In this document: one piece after another, positions 1-5,764 of the stretch
Layout: every line of letters starts with the position of its first letter
Position numbering within the stretch: position 1 is the stretch's first letter
Assembly: GCA_003132865.1 (NCBI GenBank)
Contig: PKYZ01000737.1
Coordinates: 8,350 to 17,583 of the forward strand
DNA from: Bryobacterales bacterium
GTDB lineage: Bacteria > Acidobacteriota > Terriglobia > Bryobacterales > Bryobacteraceae
DNA: 9,234 nt
Direction: 5' to 3'
Made by a program: the position numbers and the translations under genes
Notes under the pieces: model-generated
What the model was told of the DNA's origin: nothing
What the model saw: only the letters and a program-made list of their open reading frames with translations
Database searches by the model: none

Positions 1-24
1 GTGTCCATCTGTGGTTCCATTTAG
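1..24 (+). other. Possible tail of an upstream reading frame
   Basis: Read from base 1, this stretch gives seven codons (VSICGSI) and then a TAG stop at 22-24, six bases before the hisD start. It could be the last residues of an upstream gene in the same operon; in many genomes hisG lies just before hisD. Seven residues are too few to identify a family, and the open frame may be chance. There is no promoter or strong ribosome binding site before hisD, which fits hisD being internal to an operon. Confidence 0.2.
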
Positions 25-30
25 TTTTTT

Positions 31-1341
31 ATGATTCGGATCCTGTCTCCCACAGCCATGCCCCGCCTGCTGGCGCGGCGCAAAGCCCGGCTGGCCGAAG
101 CCGAGGCCGTGGTACGCCCAATCCTGGAAGCTGTGCGTGCGCGGGGTGATAAAGCGCTCATGGAATACGCGCGCCGGTTCGATGCGCTCGACCGCAAAAC
201 GGTGGCGGTGCCTGCAGCGGACCTGCAGCGCGCCTGCGCCGGGCTTTCGACGGAGTTCCGCGACGCGGTGGCGACCGCGGCTGCCAACATTCGCGCTTTC
301 GCTGAAATGCAGCTTCCCGCCGAAACGTTGCGCGAAGTAAGTCCTGGCTTGCAACTCGGGCAGATCGTGCGCCCGCTCGATACGGTCGCGGCTTACATCC
401 CCGCGGGCCGCTATCCGCTGCCCTCCACCCTGATGATGACCGTGATTCCGGCGCAGGTCGCCGGTGTGCCCAATATCTGCGTAGCCTGTCCGCGCCGCGT
501 GCCGGAGATCCTGGGTACGGCGCAGCTTCTGGGCGTGCGGCAGGTCTTTCAAATGGGCGGCGCGCAAGCCATCGCGGCCTTCGCCTACGGCACGCGCTCG
601 GTGCCGCGCGCGGACCGTATCGTCGGACCGGGCAGCATCTACGTGGCCGCTGCCAAGAAACTGCTCGCGGGCGATGTGGGCATCGACTTCGTGGCCGGCC
701 CGACCGAAATCCTGATCATCTGCGCCGATGGCAACCCCCGCCATCTCGCGGCCGACATGCTGGCGCAGGCCGAGCACGACGTCGATGCGGCCGCCATCCT
801 GCTCACCACTTCCAAGCGGCTCGCCAATGCGGTGGCCAAGGAAATCGAGCACCAGCTTGCGGATCTGCCAACCGCCGCCGTGGCGCGCAAAGCCATCCAG
901 CGCAACAGCGCCATCATTCTGGTCCGCTCGCTCGACGAGGCTGTCGAGCTTTCGAACCGCTTCGCCCCGGAGCACCTCAGCATTCCGGACGATCGTCTGC
1001 TCGCGCGTGTGCAGCATGCCGGCAGCATCTTTATCGGCCCGTTCAGCACGGAGGCCGCGGGCGATTACGCATCCGGACCCAATCACGTGCTCCCCACCAG
1101 CGGCGTGGCGCGCCTGCGGGGCGGGCTGTCGGTGGCGGACTATCTGAAAGTGATTTCGGTGCAGCGCCTCAGCCGCGACGCCCTCGCCGCGCTGGCTCCG
1201 GCTATTACCACACTGGCGCGCGCCGAAGGCCTGGAAGCGCACGCGCGGTCCGTCGAGGTGCGCACTTGTGGGACAGACCTCCAGGTCTGCGCGCGTCCTC
1301 CAGGACCCCGCTCGGTGTACCTATGGATCTGCAAAAAATGA
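31..1341 (+). CDS. hisD: Histidinol dehydrogenase with a C-terminal extension
   Basis: HisD catalyses the last two NAD-dependent oxidations of histidine synthesis, L-histidinol to L-histidinal to L-histidine, as a cytoplasmic zinc-dependent homodimer. The 436-residue product matches the family end to end. Zinc ligands corresponding to E. coli Gln259, His262, Asp360 and His419 are Q246 and H249 (QAEHD), D345 (GDYASGPNH) and H404 (GLEAH). The catalytic Glu-His pair is E314-H315 (FAPEHL). The glycine-rich VGPGSIYVAAAKK stretch (198-210) is also typical. In E. coli HisD about 15 residues follow the last zinc ligand; here 32 do. The surplus, roughly from residue 412 (GTDLQVCARPPG and on), is encoded by two small palindromes and is not family sequence. 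ATG 31 is preferred over ATG 58 because it keeps the N-terminal helix at normal length; neither has a clear Shine-Dalgarno site. The TGA stop overlaps the cysE start codon. Confidence 0.96.
   Translation: MIRILSPTAMPRLLARRKARLAEAEAVVRPILEAVRARGDKALMEYARRFDALDRKTVAVPAADLQRACAGLSTEFRDAVATAAANIRAFAEMQLPAETLREVSPGLQLGQIVRPLDTVAAYIPAGRYPLPSTLMMTVIPAQVAGVPNICVACPRRVPEILGTAQLLGVRQVFQMGGAQAIAAFAYGTRSVPRADRIVGPGSIYVAAAKKLLAGDVGIDFVAGPTEILIICADGNPRHLAADMLAQAEHDVDAAAILLTTSKRLANAVAKEIEHQLADLPTAAVARKAIQRNSAIILVRSLDEAVELSNRFAPEHLSIPDDRLLARVQHAGSIFIGPFSTEAAGDYASGPNHVLPTSGVARLRGGLSVADYLKVISVQRLSRDALAALAPAITTLARAEGLEAHARSVEVRTCGTDLQVCARPPGPRSVYLWICKK
1274..1306. repeat. Tandem pair of small palindromes inside the hisD 3' end
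   Basis: Two inverted repeats share the core CCTCCAGG. The first is CAGACCT-CC-AGGTCTG (1274-1289, 7-base arms) and the second GTCCT-CC-AGGAC (1295-1306, 5-base arms); the cores are 19 bases apart. Each can fold into a short hairpin in RNA. They encode the foreign-looking HisD tail and lie just before the hisD stop/cysE start overlap. They resemble the dispersed palindromic repeats found near gene ends in some acidobacterial genomes, but whether they are repeated elsewhere cannot be seen here. No T-run follows, so they are not an intrinsic terminator. Confidence 0.6.
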
Positions 1342-2270
1342 ACACCCTGTCCCTGACGTTTGGCAAGGCGCTCGAGGCCAACCTCAGGGGTGGAGACAAA
1401 AGCTTCGAACTCCCCAGCCGGACAGCCGTGGCGGAGATCTGTCACCGCTACGCCGAAGCCTTGTTTCCGCTCTTCTACCACAGCGACCGCGGCAGCAACT
1501 TTCCCCGTCAAGCGCGCGTATACCTCACCGACATCGAGAAGCTCCTCACCGACCAGATCTGCCGCGCCATCCATCTGGAGTGCCACTGTCAGGGCCGCAG
1601 GGTGCCGCCCGGAATCAAGAAAACGGCCCGCGAACGCGTGGACCTGGCCCTCGAGAGCTTGCCCGAGTTAGCCCGCCTGCTTGCTTCAGACGTCGACGCC
1701 GCCTACAGCAGCGACCCCGCCGCCGCGGGTCTGGAGCAGGTGCTGCTCAGCTATCCTTGCATCCAGGCCATTACCGTGCAGCGCTTGGCGCATCGGCTCT
1801 ATCGTCTGGAAATCCCCTACATCCCGCGCATGATGACGGAAGCCGCGCACAGTCATACCGGCATCGACATTCACCCCGGCGCTGCCATTGGCGAATCGTT
1901 TTTCATCGATCACGGCACGGGTGTGGTCATCGGAGAAACAGCCACCATCGGGAGCCGCGTCACGCTCTATCACGGCGTCACGTTGGGAGCCTTCAATCCG
2001 CTGGTCAAGGACGATCTGGGCGAGTTGCGCCGCGGCCAGTCCAATAAGCGGCACCCCGACCTGGAAGATCACGTTACCGTGTATCCGAACGCGACCATTC
2101 TGGGAGGCAAAACGCGTGTCGGGCATCATAGCGTGATCGGAGGCAACGTCTGGCTGACTCACTCCGTGGTGCCCTACAGCAAGGTTGTCGAGAAGGATCC
2201 CGAACTCCTCATTCACAACGGAAGCCCGGAGTCCTTAGGTGTTTTCAAGTCCGCCGGTGCGGGCATATGA
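1338..2270 (+). CDS. cysE: Serine O-acetyltransferase (CysE/EpsC-like)
   Basis: This enzyme transfers acetyl from acetyl-CoA to L-serine to give O-acetylserine, the precursor that cysteine synthase (CysK) converts to cysteine. The product is 310 residues from ATG 1338. An alpha-helical N-terminal domain (about 1-165) precedes a left-handed beta-helix of hexapeptide repeats (about 170-295). Residues matching E. coli Asp143, His158 and His193 are D177 (GIDIHP), H192 (IDHGTG) and H239 (KRHPDL). Between the VTLGA strand and RHP there is a longer loop (about residues 218-237) than in enterobacterial CysE; this is typical of the longer SAT subgroup. The protein ends in isoleucine (GAGI), as does E. 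coli CysE (GDGI), whose last Ile docks in the CysK active site. ATG 1338 forms an ATGA overlap with the hisD stop, suggesting coupling; ATG 1323, five codons upstream, is possible. The last 36 bases overlap the 3' end of the opposing marR gene. Confidence 0.93.
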   Translation: MNTLSLTFGKALEANLRGGDKSFELPSRTAVAEICHRYAEALFPLFYHSDRGSNFPRQARVYLTDIEKLLTDQICRAIHLECHCQGRRVPPGIKKTARERVDLALESLPELARLLASDVDAAYSSDPAAAGLEQVLLSYPCIQAITVQRLAHRLYRLEIPYIPRMMTEAAHSHTGIDIHPGAAIGESFFIDHGTGVVIGETATIGSRVTLYHGVTLGAFNPLVKDDLGELRRGQSNKRHPDLEDHVTVYPNATILGGKTRVGHHSVIGGNVWLTHSVVPYSKVVEKDPELLIHNGSPESLGVFKSAGAGI

Positions 2271-2711
2271 CTCGCTCTCGAGCACTTGTTGAAGCGCCGC
2301 CACCAGCCCGGGACCTGTCTGCTGGATCTCGGCGATATGCTGCGCGGAAAGTTCCCTCAAGATCTGCTCGCCGGCGTCTGACAGCGCCACGATCACCTGC
2401 CGCCGGTCCTGTGCGCCGGCCCGGCGATGGACCATGCCGTGCGTCTCCATGCGATCCACCAATTCCACGGCGCTGTGATGGCGAATTTGCAGGCGCTCGG
2501 CCAGATAGCCGATCGTCGGGCCAAGGCCCTCTCCGGCGAATCCCTTTATGGCCAGCAACAACTGATGCTGCCGCGGTTCCAGCCCGATGGCCCGCGCAGC
2601 GCTCTCGCTGAAATGCAGAAACTTGCGGATCTGGTAGCGGAACTCCGAGAGCACCCGCAACTCCCGCAGCGATATGTCTTCGGTCTCATCAGCGGCAATG
2701 TGCAAGAGCAT
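2235..2711 (-). CDS. MarR-family transcriptional regulator
   Basis: The product is a 158-residue winged-helix DNA-binding protein of the MarR family, usually a homodimer whose DNA binding is released by small phenolic or oxidative ligands. The N-terminal dimerisation helices include RYQIRKFLHFSESAARAIGL. The winged helix runs from about GPTIGYLAERLQIRHHSAVELVDRM through the wing, which carries the family DRR motif (AGAQDRRQVIVALSDAG), followed by a C-terminal dimerisation helix. The frame is open further upstream, but a near-consensus promoter lies inside that extension, so ATG 2711 is chosen; AGGG sits directly against it, a poor ribosome binding site. It is convergent with and overlaps cysE by 36 bases, and is divergent from the aminotransferase-serA pair. 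The ligand is unknown. It probably represses itself through the inverted repeat at 2728-2748. Confidence 0.88.
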   Translation of the reverse strand: MLLHIAADETEDISLRELRVLSEFRYQIRKFLHFSESAARAIGLEPRQHQLLLAIKGFAGEGLGPTIGYLAERLQIRHHSAVELVDRMETHGMVHRRAGAQDRRQVIVALSDAGEQILRELSAQHIAEIQQTGPGLVAALQQVLESESYARTGGLENT

Positions 2712-2727
2712 CCCTGGGCTGCCGATC

Positions 2728-2748
2728 AGTCTATCGAATTTATAGACT
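2728..2748. promoter_or_regulatory. Inverted-repeat operator, probably for the MarR protein
   Basis: A perfect inverted repeat, AGTCTAT-N7-ATAGACT, has arms at 2728-2734 and 2742-2748. Its distal arm overlaps the -10 box (2746-2751) and its body covers the expected transcription start of the marR gene. MarR proteins commonly bind palindromes of about this size and block their own promoter. That this protein binds here is inferred from position and symmetry. No second copy was found closer to the divergent aminotransferase gene. Confidence 0.6.
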
Positions 2749-2774
2749 ATAACGCAATACGCCCTGATCGTCAA
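2746..2774 (-). promoter_or_regulatory. Sigma-70-type promoter of the marR gene
   Basis: On the minus strand, TTGACG (2774-2769) is followed after exactly 17 bases by TATAGT (2751-2746). Each hexamer matches five of six consensus positions at ideal spacing. Transcription would start near 2739, giving a leader of about 28 bases before ATG 2711. This promoter excludes the more upstream in-frame ATG at 2780, which sits before the -35 box. Confidence 0.75.
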
Positions 2775-2780
2775 GTCCAT

Positions 2781-2796
2781 GCACAATTTCGCACAA
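2781..2796. repeat. Direct repeat GCACAA-N4-GCACAA upstream of the marR promoter
   Basis: Two identical hexamers (2781-2786 and 2791-2796) are spaced 10 bases start to start, one helical turn, and begin six bases upstream of the marR -35 box. That is where an activator would sit on the same DNA face as polymerase. A hexamer pair can occur by chance, and the binding protein is unknown. Confidence 0.3.
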
Positions 2797-2913
2797 GAAT
2801 GCATAACAACCCATGAAAAATACCGAACGAACCGAAAAAATGGGGGCGAATGCGAGGCGAAGCCGAGCACAGGAGCAAAACCCCGATCCCTGGCCCCCGA
2901 CCCCCAGCCCCGG

Positions 2914-2949
2914 CGCGCGAAGCGCGTCTGCTATCCTAAAGAACTAAGG
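2914..2949 (+). promoter_or_regulatory. Probable extended -10 promoter and ribosome binding site of the aminotransferase-serA unit
   Basis: TGCTATCCT (2929-2937) fits an extended -10 element (TGnTATnnT). No good -35 box lies upstream; instead there is a C-rich stretch (about 2886-2912) and a small inverted repeat CGCGC-GAA-GCGCG (2914-2926). The predicted start near 2944 leaves a leader of only about 13 bases. AAGG at 2946-2949, seven bases before ATG 2957, is the ribosome binding site. The rest of the space back to the marR promoter (2797-2885) shows nothing else recognisable. Confidence 0.4.
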
Positions 2950-2956
2950 TCCCGCC

Positions 2957-4129
2957 ATGCACATTCGAAAACAAAGATTGTTAACGCCTGGCCCGACGCC
3001 TCTCTATCCGCCTGCTCTCCACGCGATGATGGCGGCGGATATCCACCACCGTACGGAGGACTTCCGCAAGGTGTACCGGTCCACGCTCGCGGACCTCAAA
3101 GAGGTGATGGGCACGGCGCACGATGTCCTGATATTTGCCGCCTCGGGCACCGGGGCGATGGATGCGGCCGTATCGAACCTGTTCTCGCGCGGCGATAAAG
3201 CCATCGTCTGCGTAGCCGGAAAGTTCGGCGAACGCTGGGCCGAGATCGCCAAAGCCTACGGCCTGGACGCCACCGTTCTTTCGGCGCCCTATGGCGACGT
3301 AGTCGCGCCCGAGCGGGTGGAAGCCGCGCTGGCGGCCGAACCGGCTACCCGCGGCGTATTCGTACAAGCTTCGGAAACCTCCACCGGCGCGGCGCACGAC
3401 GTGCGCGCCATGGCCCGCGCCATCTCCAAGACCGGCGCCATCTTCGTGGTGGACGCCATCACCGGCCTGGGCACCATGCCGCTGGATATCGACGGCTGGG
3501 GTCTGGACGTGGTGATCGGAGGCTCCCAGAAGGCTTTCATGATTCCGCCCGGGCTGGCCTTCATGTCGATCGGCCCGAAGGCCTGGGGCTTCGCCGACAG
3601 CGCCTCTTTGCCGCACTATTACTTCAACCTGAAGAAAGAGAAGAAGAGCGGCGACGCGGGCGAATCTAGCTGGACGCCATCCACCGCGCTGATTCTGGCG
3701 CTGGCGGAGGCGTTGAAATACGTGAAGCAGCTCGGCATGCCGAAGCTGATTGAGAACGCGCAACTGCTGGCCCGCGCCACGCGCGCCGCAGTCGAGAAAC
3801 TCGGTCTGGAGCTGTTCGCGCCGCATTCGCCGGGCTCCTCGGTGACCGCCGTGAAAGCGCCGCCCGGCATGGATTCGGGCGTAATCGTGAAAGAGTTTCG
3901 CAACCGTTTCGGCGCCGTGATCGCCAACGGGCAAGGCTCCATGAAGGGGCAAATCTTCCGCATCGCGCATCTGGGCTACTTCGATTTCGCGGATCTGTTC
4001 GCGGTGATTGCGGAGCTCGAGATCATCCTGCACGCCAACGGCTACCCGGTGGAGTTTGGAACCGGGGTCGCCGCGGTCGAGAACGTTTATAGCGAGGTTG
4101 CGGTCGCGCCGCAAGCCGTGCACGCATGA
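2957..4129 (+). CDS. Class V PLP aminotransferase, probably acting in serine synthesis
   Basis: This 390-residue protein belongs to the alanine-glyoxylate/serine-pyruvate aminotransferase group of class V (fold type I) PLP enzymes. The N-terminal TPGPT (10-14), the HRTEDF motif (31-36), SGTGAMDAAV (63-72, PLP phosphate loop), D166 in VVDAITGLG (pyridine nitrogen contact) and K192 in GGSQKAF (Schiff-base lysine) are all present. R335 in IFRIAHLG matches the substrate-carboxylate arginine. Its stop overlaps the serA start by four bases (ATGA), so the two are translated together. SerA makes 3-phosphohydroxypyruvate, so the likely job is the transamination normally done by SerC, giving phosphoserine. 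Similar class V enzymes stand beside serA in other bacteria and archaea. Serine-glyoxylate or alanine-glyoxylate transamination cannot be excluded from sequence alone. The family call is firm; the substrate is inferred from context. Confidence 0.9.
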   Translation: MHIRKQRLLTPGPTPLYPPALHAMMAADIHHRTEDFRKVYRSTLADLKEVMGTAHDVLIFAASGTGAMDAAVSNLFSRGDKAIVCVAGKFGERWAEIAKAYGLDATVLSAPYGDVVAPERVEAALAAEPATRGVFVQASETSTGAAHDVRAMARAISKTGAIFVVDAITGLGTMPLDIDGWGLDVVIGGSQKAFMIPPGLAFMSIGPKAWGFADSASLPHYYFNLKKEKKSGDAGESSWTPSTALILALAEALKYVKQLGMPKLIENAQLLARATRAAVEKLGLELFAPHSPGSSVTAVKAPPGMDSGVIVKEFRNRFGAVIANGQGSMKGQIFRIAHLGYFDFADLFAVIAELEIILHANGYPVEFGTGVAAVENVYSEVAVAPQAVHA

Positions 4130-5715
4130 CAGTCCTCGTTGCGGAACCGCTCGCCGAGGCGGCAGTCGCTCTACTGAAGTCTCAGCCCGGCTGGAACGTG
4201 ATCGTTTCCAGTCCCAAGGAATATTCGAACCATCTTGCGGAAGCGGATGCGCTGATCGTGCGTAGCGCTGTGCAGGTGAATCAATCGGTGCTCGACAAAG
4301 CGCCCCGGCTGCGGGTAATCGGCCGCGCGGGCGTGGGCGTCGACAACGTAGACCTGGAAGCCGCCACGGCGGCCGGCGTCCTGGTGATGAACACACCGGG
4401 AGGTAACGCCATTTCCGTGGCGGAGCACACGCTGGCGCTCATGCTGGCCATGGCGCGCCGCATTCCGGAGGCCACCCAATCCACCACCGGCGGCAAGTGG
4501 GAAAAGAAGAAGTTCATGGGCAGCGAGCTGCGCGGCAAGTCGCTGGGCATAATCGGGCTGGGCAGCATCGGCCGCGAAGTGGTGAAGCGCGCGCGCGCCT
4601 TCGAGATGCGCGTGCAGGCGTACGACCCGTATGTCACCGCGCAAATCGCCAAGGATCTGGGCGTCGAGCTGGTGGATCTGGCCGCGCTCTACGCGCACAG
4701 CGATTACATCACGCTGCACGTGGCGCTCACGCCCGAGACCGATCACATGCTTTCGCATGACGCCTTCGCGCGGATGAAGCCGGGCGTGCGCATCGTGAAT
4801 TGCGCGCGCGGCGAGCTGGTCGACGATGAGGCGCTCCGGCAGGCGATCGATTCGGGCAAGGTTGCGTCCGCCGCGCTGGACGTGTTTTCGGTGGAACCGC
4901 CGCCGCCGGGTTACCCGCTGTTCGCGGGAAACAAGGTGCTGGCCACGCCGCACATCGGCGGCTCGACCGAAGAAGCGCAGGAGATCGTGGGCGTGCGCAT
5001 CGCTGAGCAGGTGGTCGAGTATCTGAAGAGCGGCGTGGCGCTGAACGCGGTGAATATGCCGGCGCTTTCGCCCGAGCAATACCGCGCGTTGGGGCCGTAC
5101 ATAAATGTTGCCGAGCGGCTGGGCAGTTTCGCGGCCTATATCGCCGCGGGGCACATCAAGACGGTGCGGCTGGCTTACTTCGGGCGCATCGGCGAGAACA
5201 ACACCGTCCTGTTGCGCAACGCCGGCCTGGCGGGCGTGCTGAAGCGGTCTGTTTCCGAGCGCGCCAACCTGATCAACGCCATGCAGATTGCCGGGCAACG
5301 CGGTTGGAATCTGGCTGAACGGCACGAGGCTCGCTCCGGGCACACCGATTCGATTCGTCTGGAACTGGAGACCGATTGCGGCGTCACGGTGGTGGAGGGC
5401 GCGGTGCTGCTGGGCAATCCGCGGCTGATCCAGGTGGACGGTATCTATTGCGAAGCGCCGCTATCCGGCCATCTGATCTTCATGAAGAACCAGGACGTGC
5501 CCGGCGTCATCGGACATGTGGGCATGGTCCTCGGTCGCAACAACATCAACATCGCCAATTTTTCACTGGGCCGAGGCGAGGTCCCCGCCGCGCCAGGCGA
5601 GCCGCTGGAAGCCGTGGCGGTAGTCTCGACCGACGACGTGGTGCCCGAGAACGTGCTGCAGCAATTGCGGGAGAACCCGGCGGTGAAGCTGGCGCGGTCG
5701 GTCGAGTTTGGGTAA
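4126..5715 (+). CDS. serA: D-3-phosphoglycerate dehydrogenase, long ACT-domain form
   Basis: SerA oxidises 3-phosphoglycerate to 3-phosphohydroxypyruvate with NAD, the committed step of serine synthesis in the cytoplasm. At 529 residues it is the long, Mycobacterium-type form. The substrate domain (1-100 and about 285-310) flanks the NAD-binding Rossmann domain, with GLGSIG at 144-149 and the cofactor-specificity aspartate D167 (AYDPY). The catalytic set is R228 (NCARGE), E257 (FSVEPP) and H276 (TPHIGGS). RAGVGVDNVD (67-76) is the usual substrate-loop signature. An intervening domain (about 312-445) follows and then a C-terminal ACT domain (about 447-529, starting HLIFMKNQDVPGVIGHVG), which usually binds serine for feedback inhibition. 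The start overlaps the aminotransferase stop (ATGA). No terminator is visible in the 49 bases before the next gene. Confidence 0.96.
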   Translation: MTVLVAEPLAEAAVALLKSQPGWNVIVSSPKEYSNHLAEADALIVRSAVQVNQSVLDKAPRLRVIGRAGVGVDNVDLEAATAAGVLVMNTPGGNAISVAEHTLALMLAMARRIPEATQSTTGGKWEKKKFMGSELRGKSLGIIGLGSIGREVVKRARAFEMRVQAYDPYVTAQIAKDLGVELVDLAALYAHSDYITLHVALTPETDHMLSHDAFARMKPGVRIVNCARGELVDDEALRQAIDSGKVASAALDVFSVEPPPPGYPLFAGNKVLATPHIGGSTEEAQEIVGVRIAEQVVEYLKSGVALNAVNMPALSPEQYRALGPYINVAERLGSFAAYIAAGHIKTVRLAYFGRIGENNTVLLRNAGLAGVLKRSVSERANLINAMQIAGQRGWNLAERHEARSGHTDSIRLELETDCGVTVVEGAVLLGNPRLIQVDGIYCEAPLSGHLIFMKNQDVPGVIGHVGMVLGRNNINIANFSLGRGEVPAAPGEPLEAVAVVSTDDVVPENVLQQLRENPAVKLARSVEFG

Positions 5716-5744
5716 AGTCTTTGCCCTCGCAAGTGCCTATCCGA

Positions 5745-5754
5745 CATGCTAAGC
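5745..5754 (+). promoter_or_regulatory. Possible -10-like motif before the OLD-like gene
   Basis: CATGCTAAGC lies 20 bases before the GTG start and resembles motifs at the same place before two other genes (2932 and 7749). TTGCCC near 5721 could be a weak -35. There is no Shine-Dalgarno site between it and the start, so a very short-leader or leaderless transcript is possible. Confidence 0.25.
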
Positions 5755-5764
5755 TGCCTCTGAC

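Noticed and set aside
1323..1337. ATG 1323 as the cysE start
   Set aside because: Possible, but ATG 1338 makes the ATGA overlap with hisD, and neither start has a better ribosome site.
2712..2870. Longer N-terminus for the MarR protein
   Set aside because: The extra 53 codons contain the promoter and operator, and the residues do not resemble MarR N-termini.
2981..4396. Long open frame on the minus strand (about 471 codons)
   Set aside because: It lies opposite the aminotransferase and serA genes, whose motifs are intact; its protein is arginine/histidine-rich low-complexity, as expected from the complement of high-GC coding DNA.
4171..5343. Minus-strand open frame of about 390 codons
   Set aside because: Antisense to serA, without any recognised motif and with the composition of a shadow frame.
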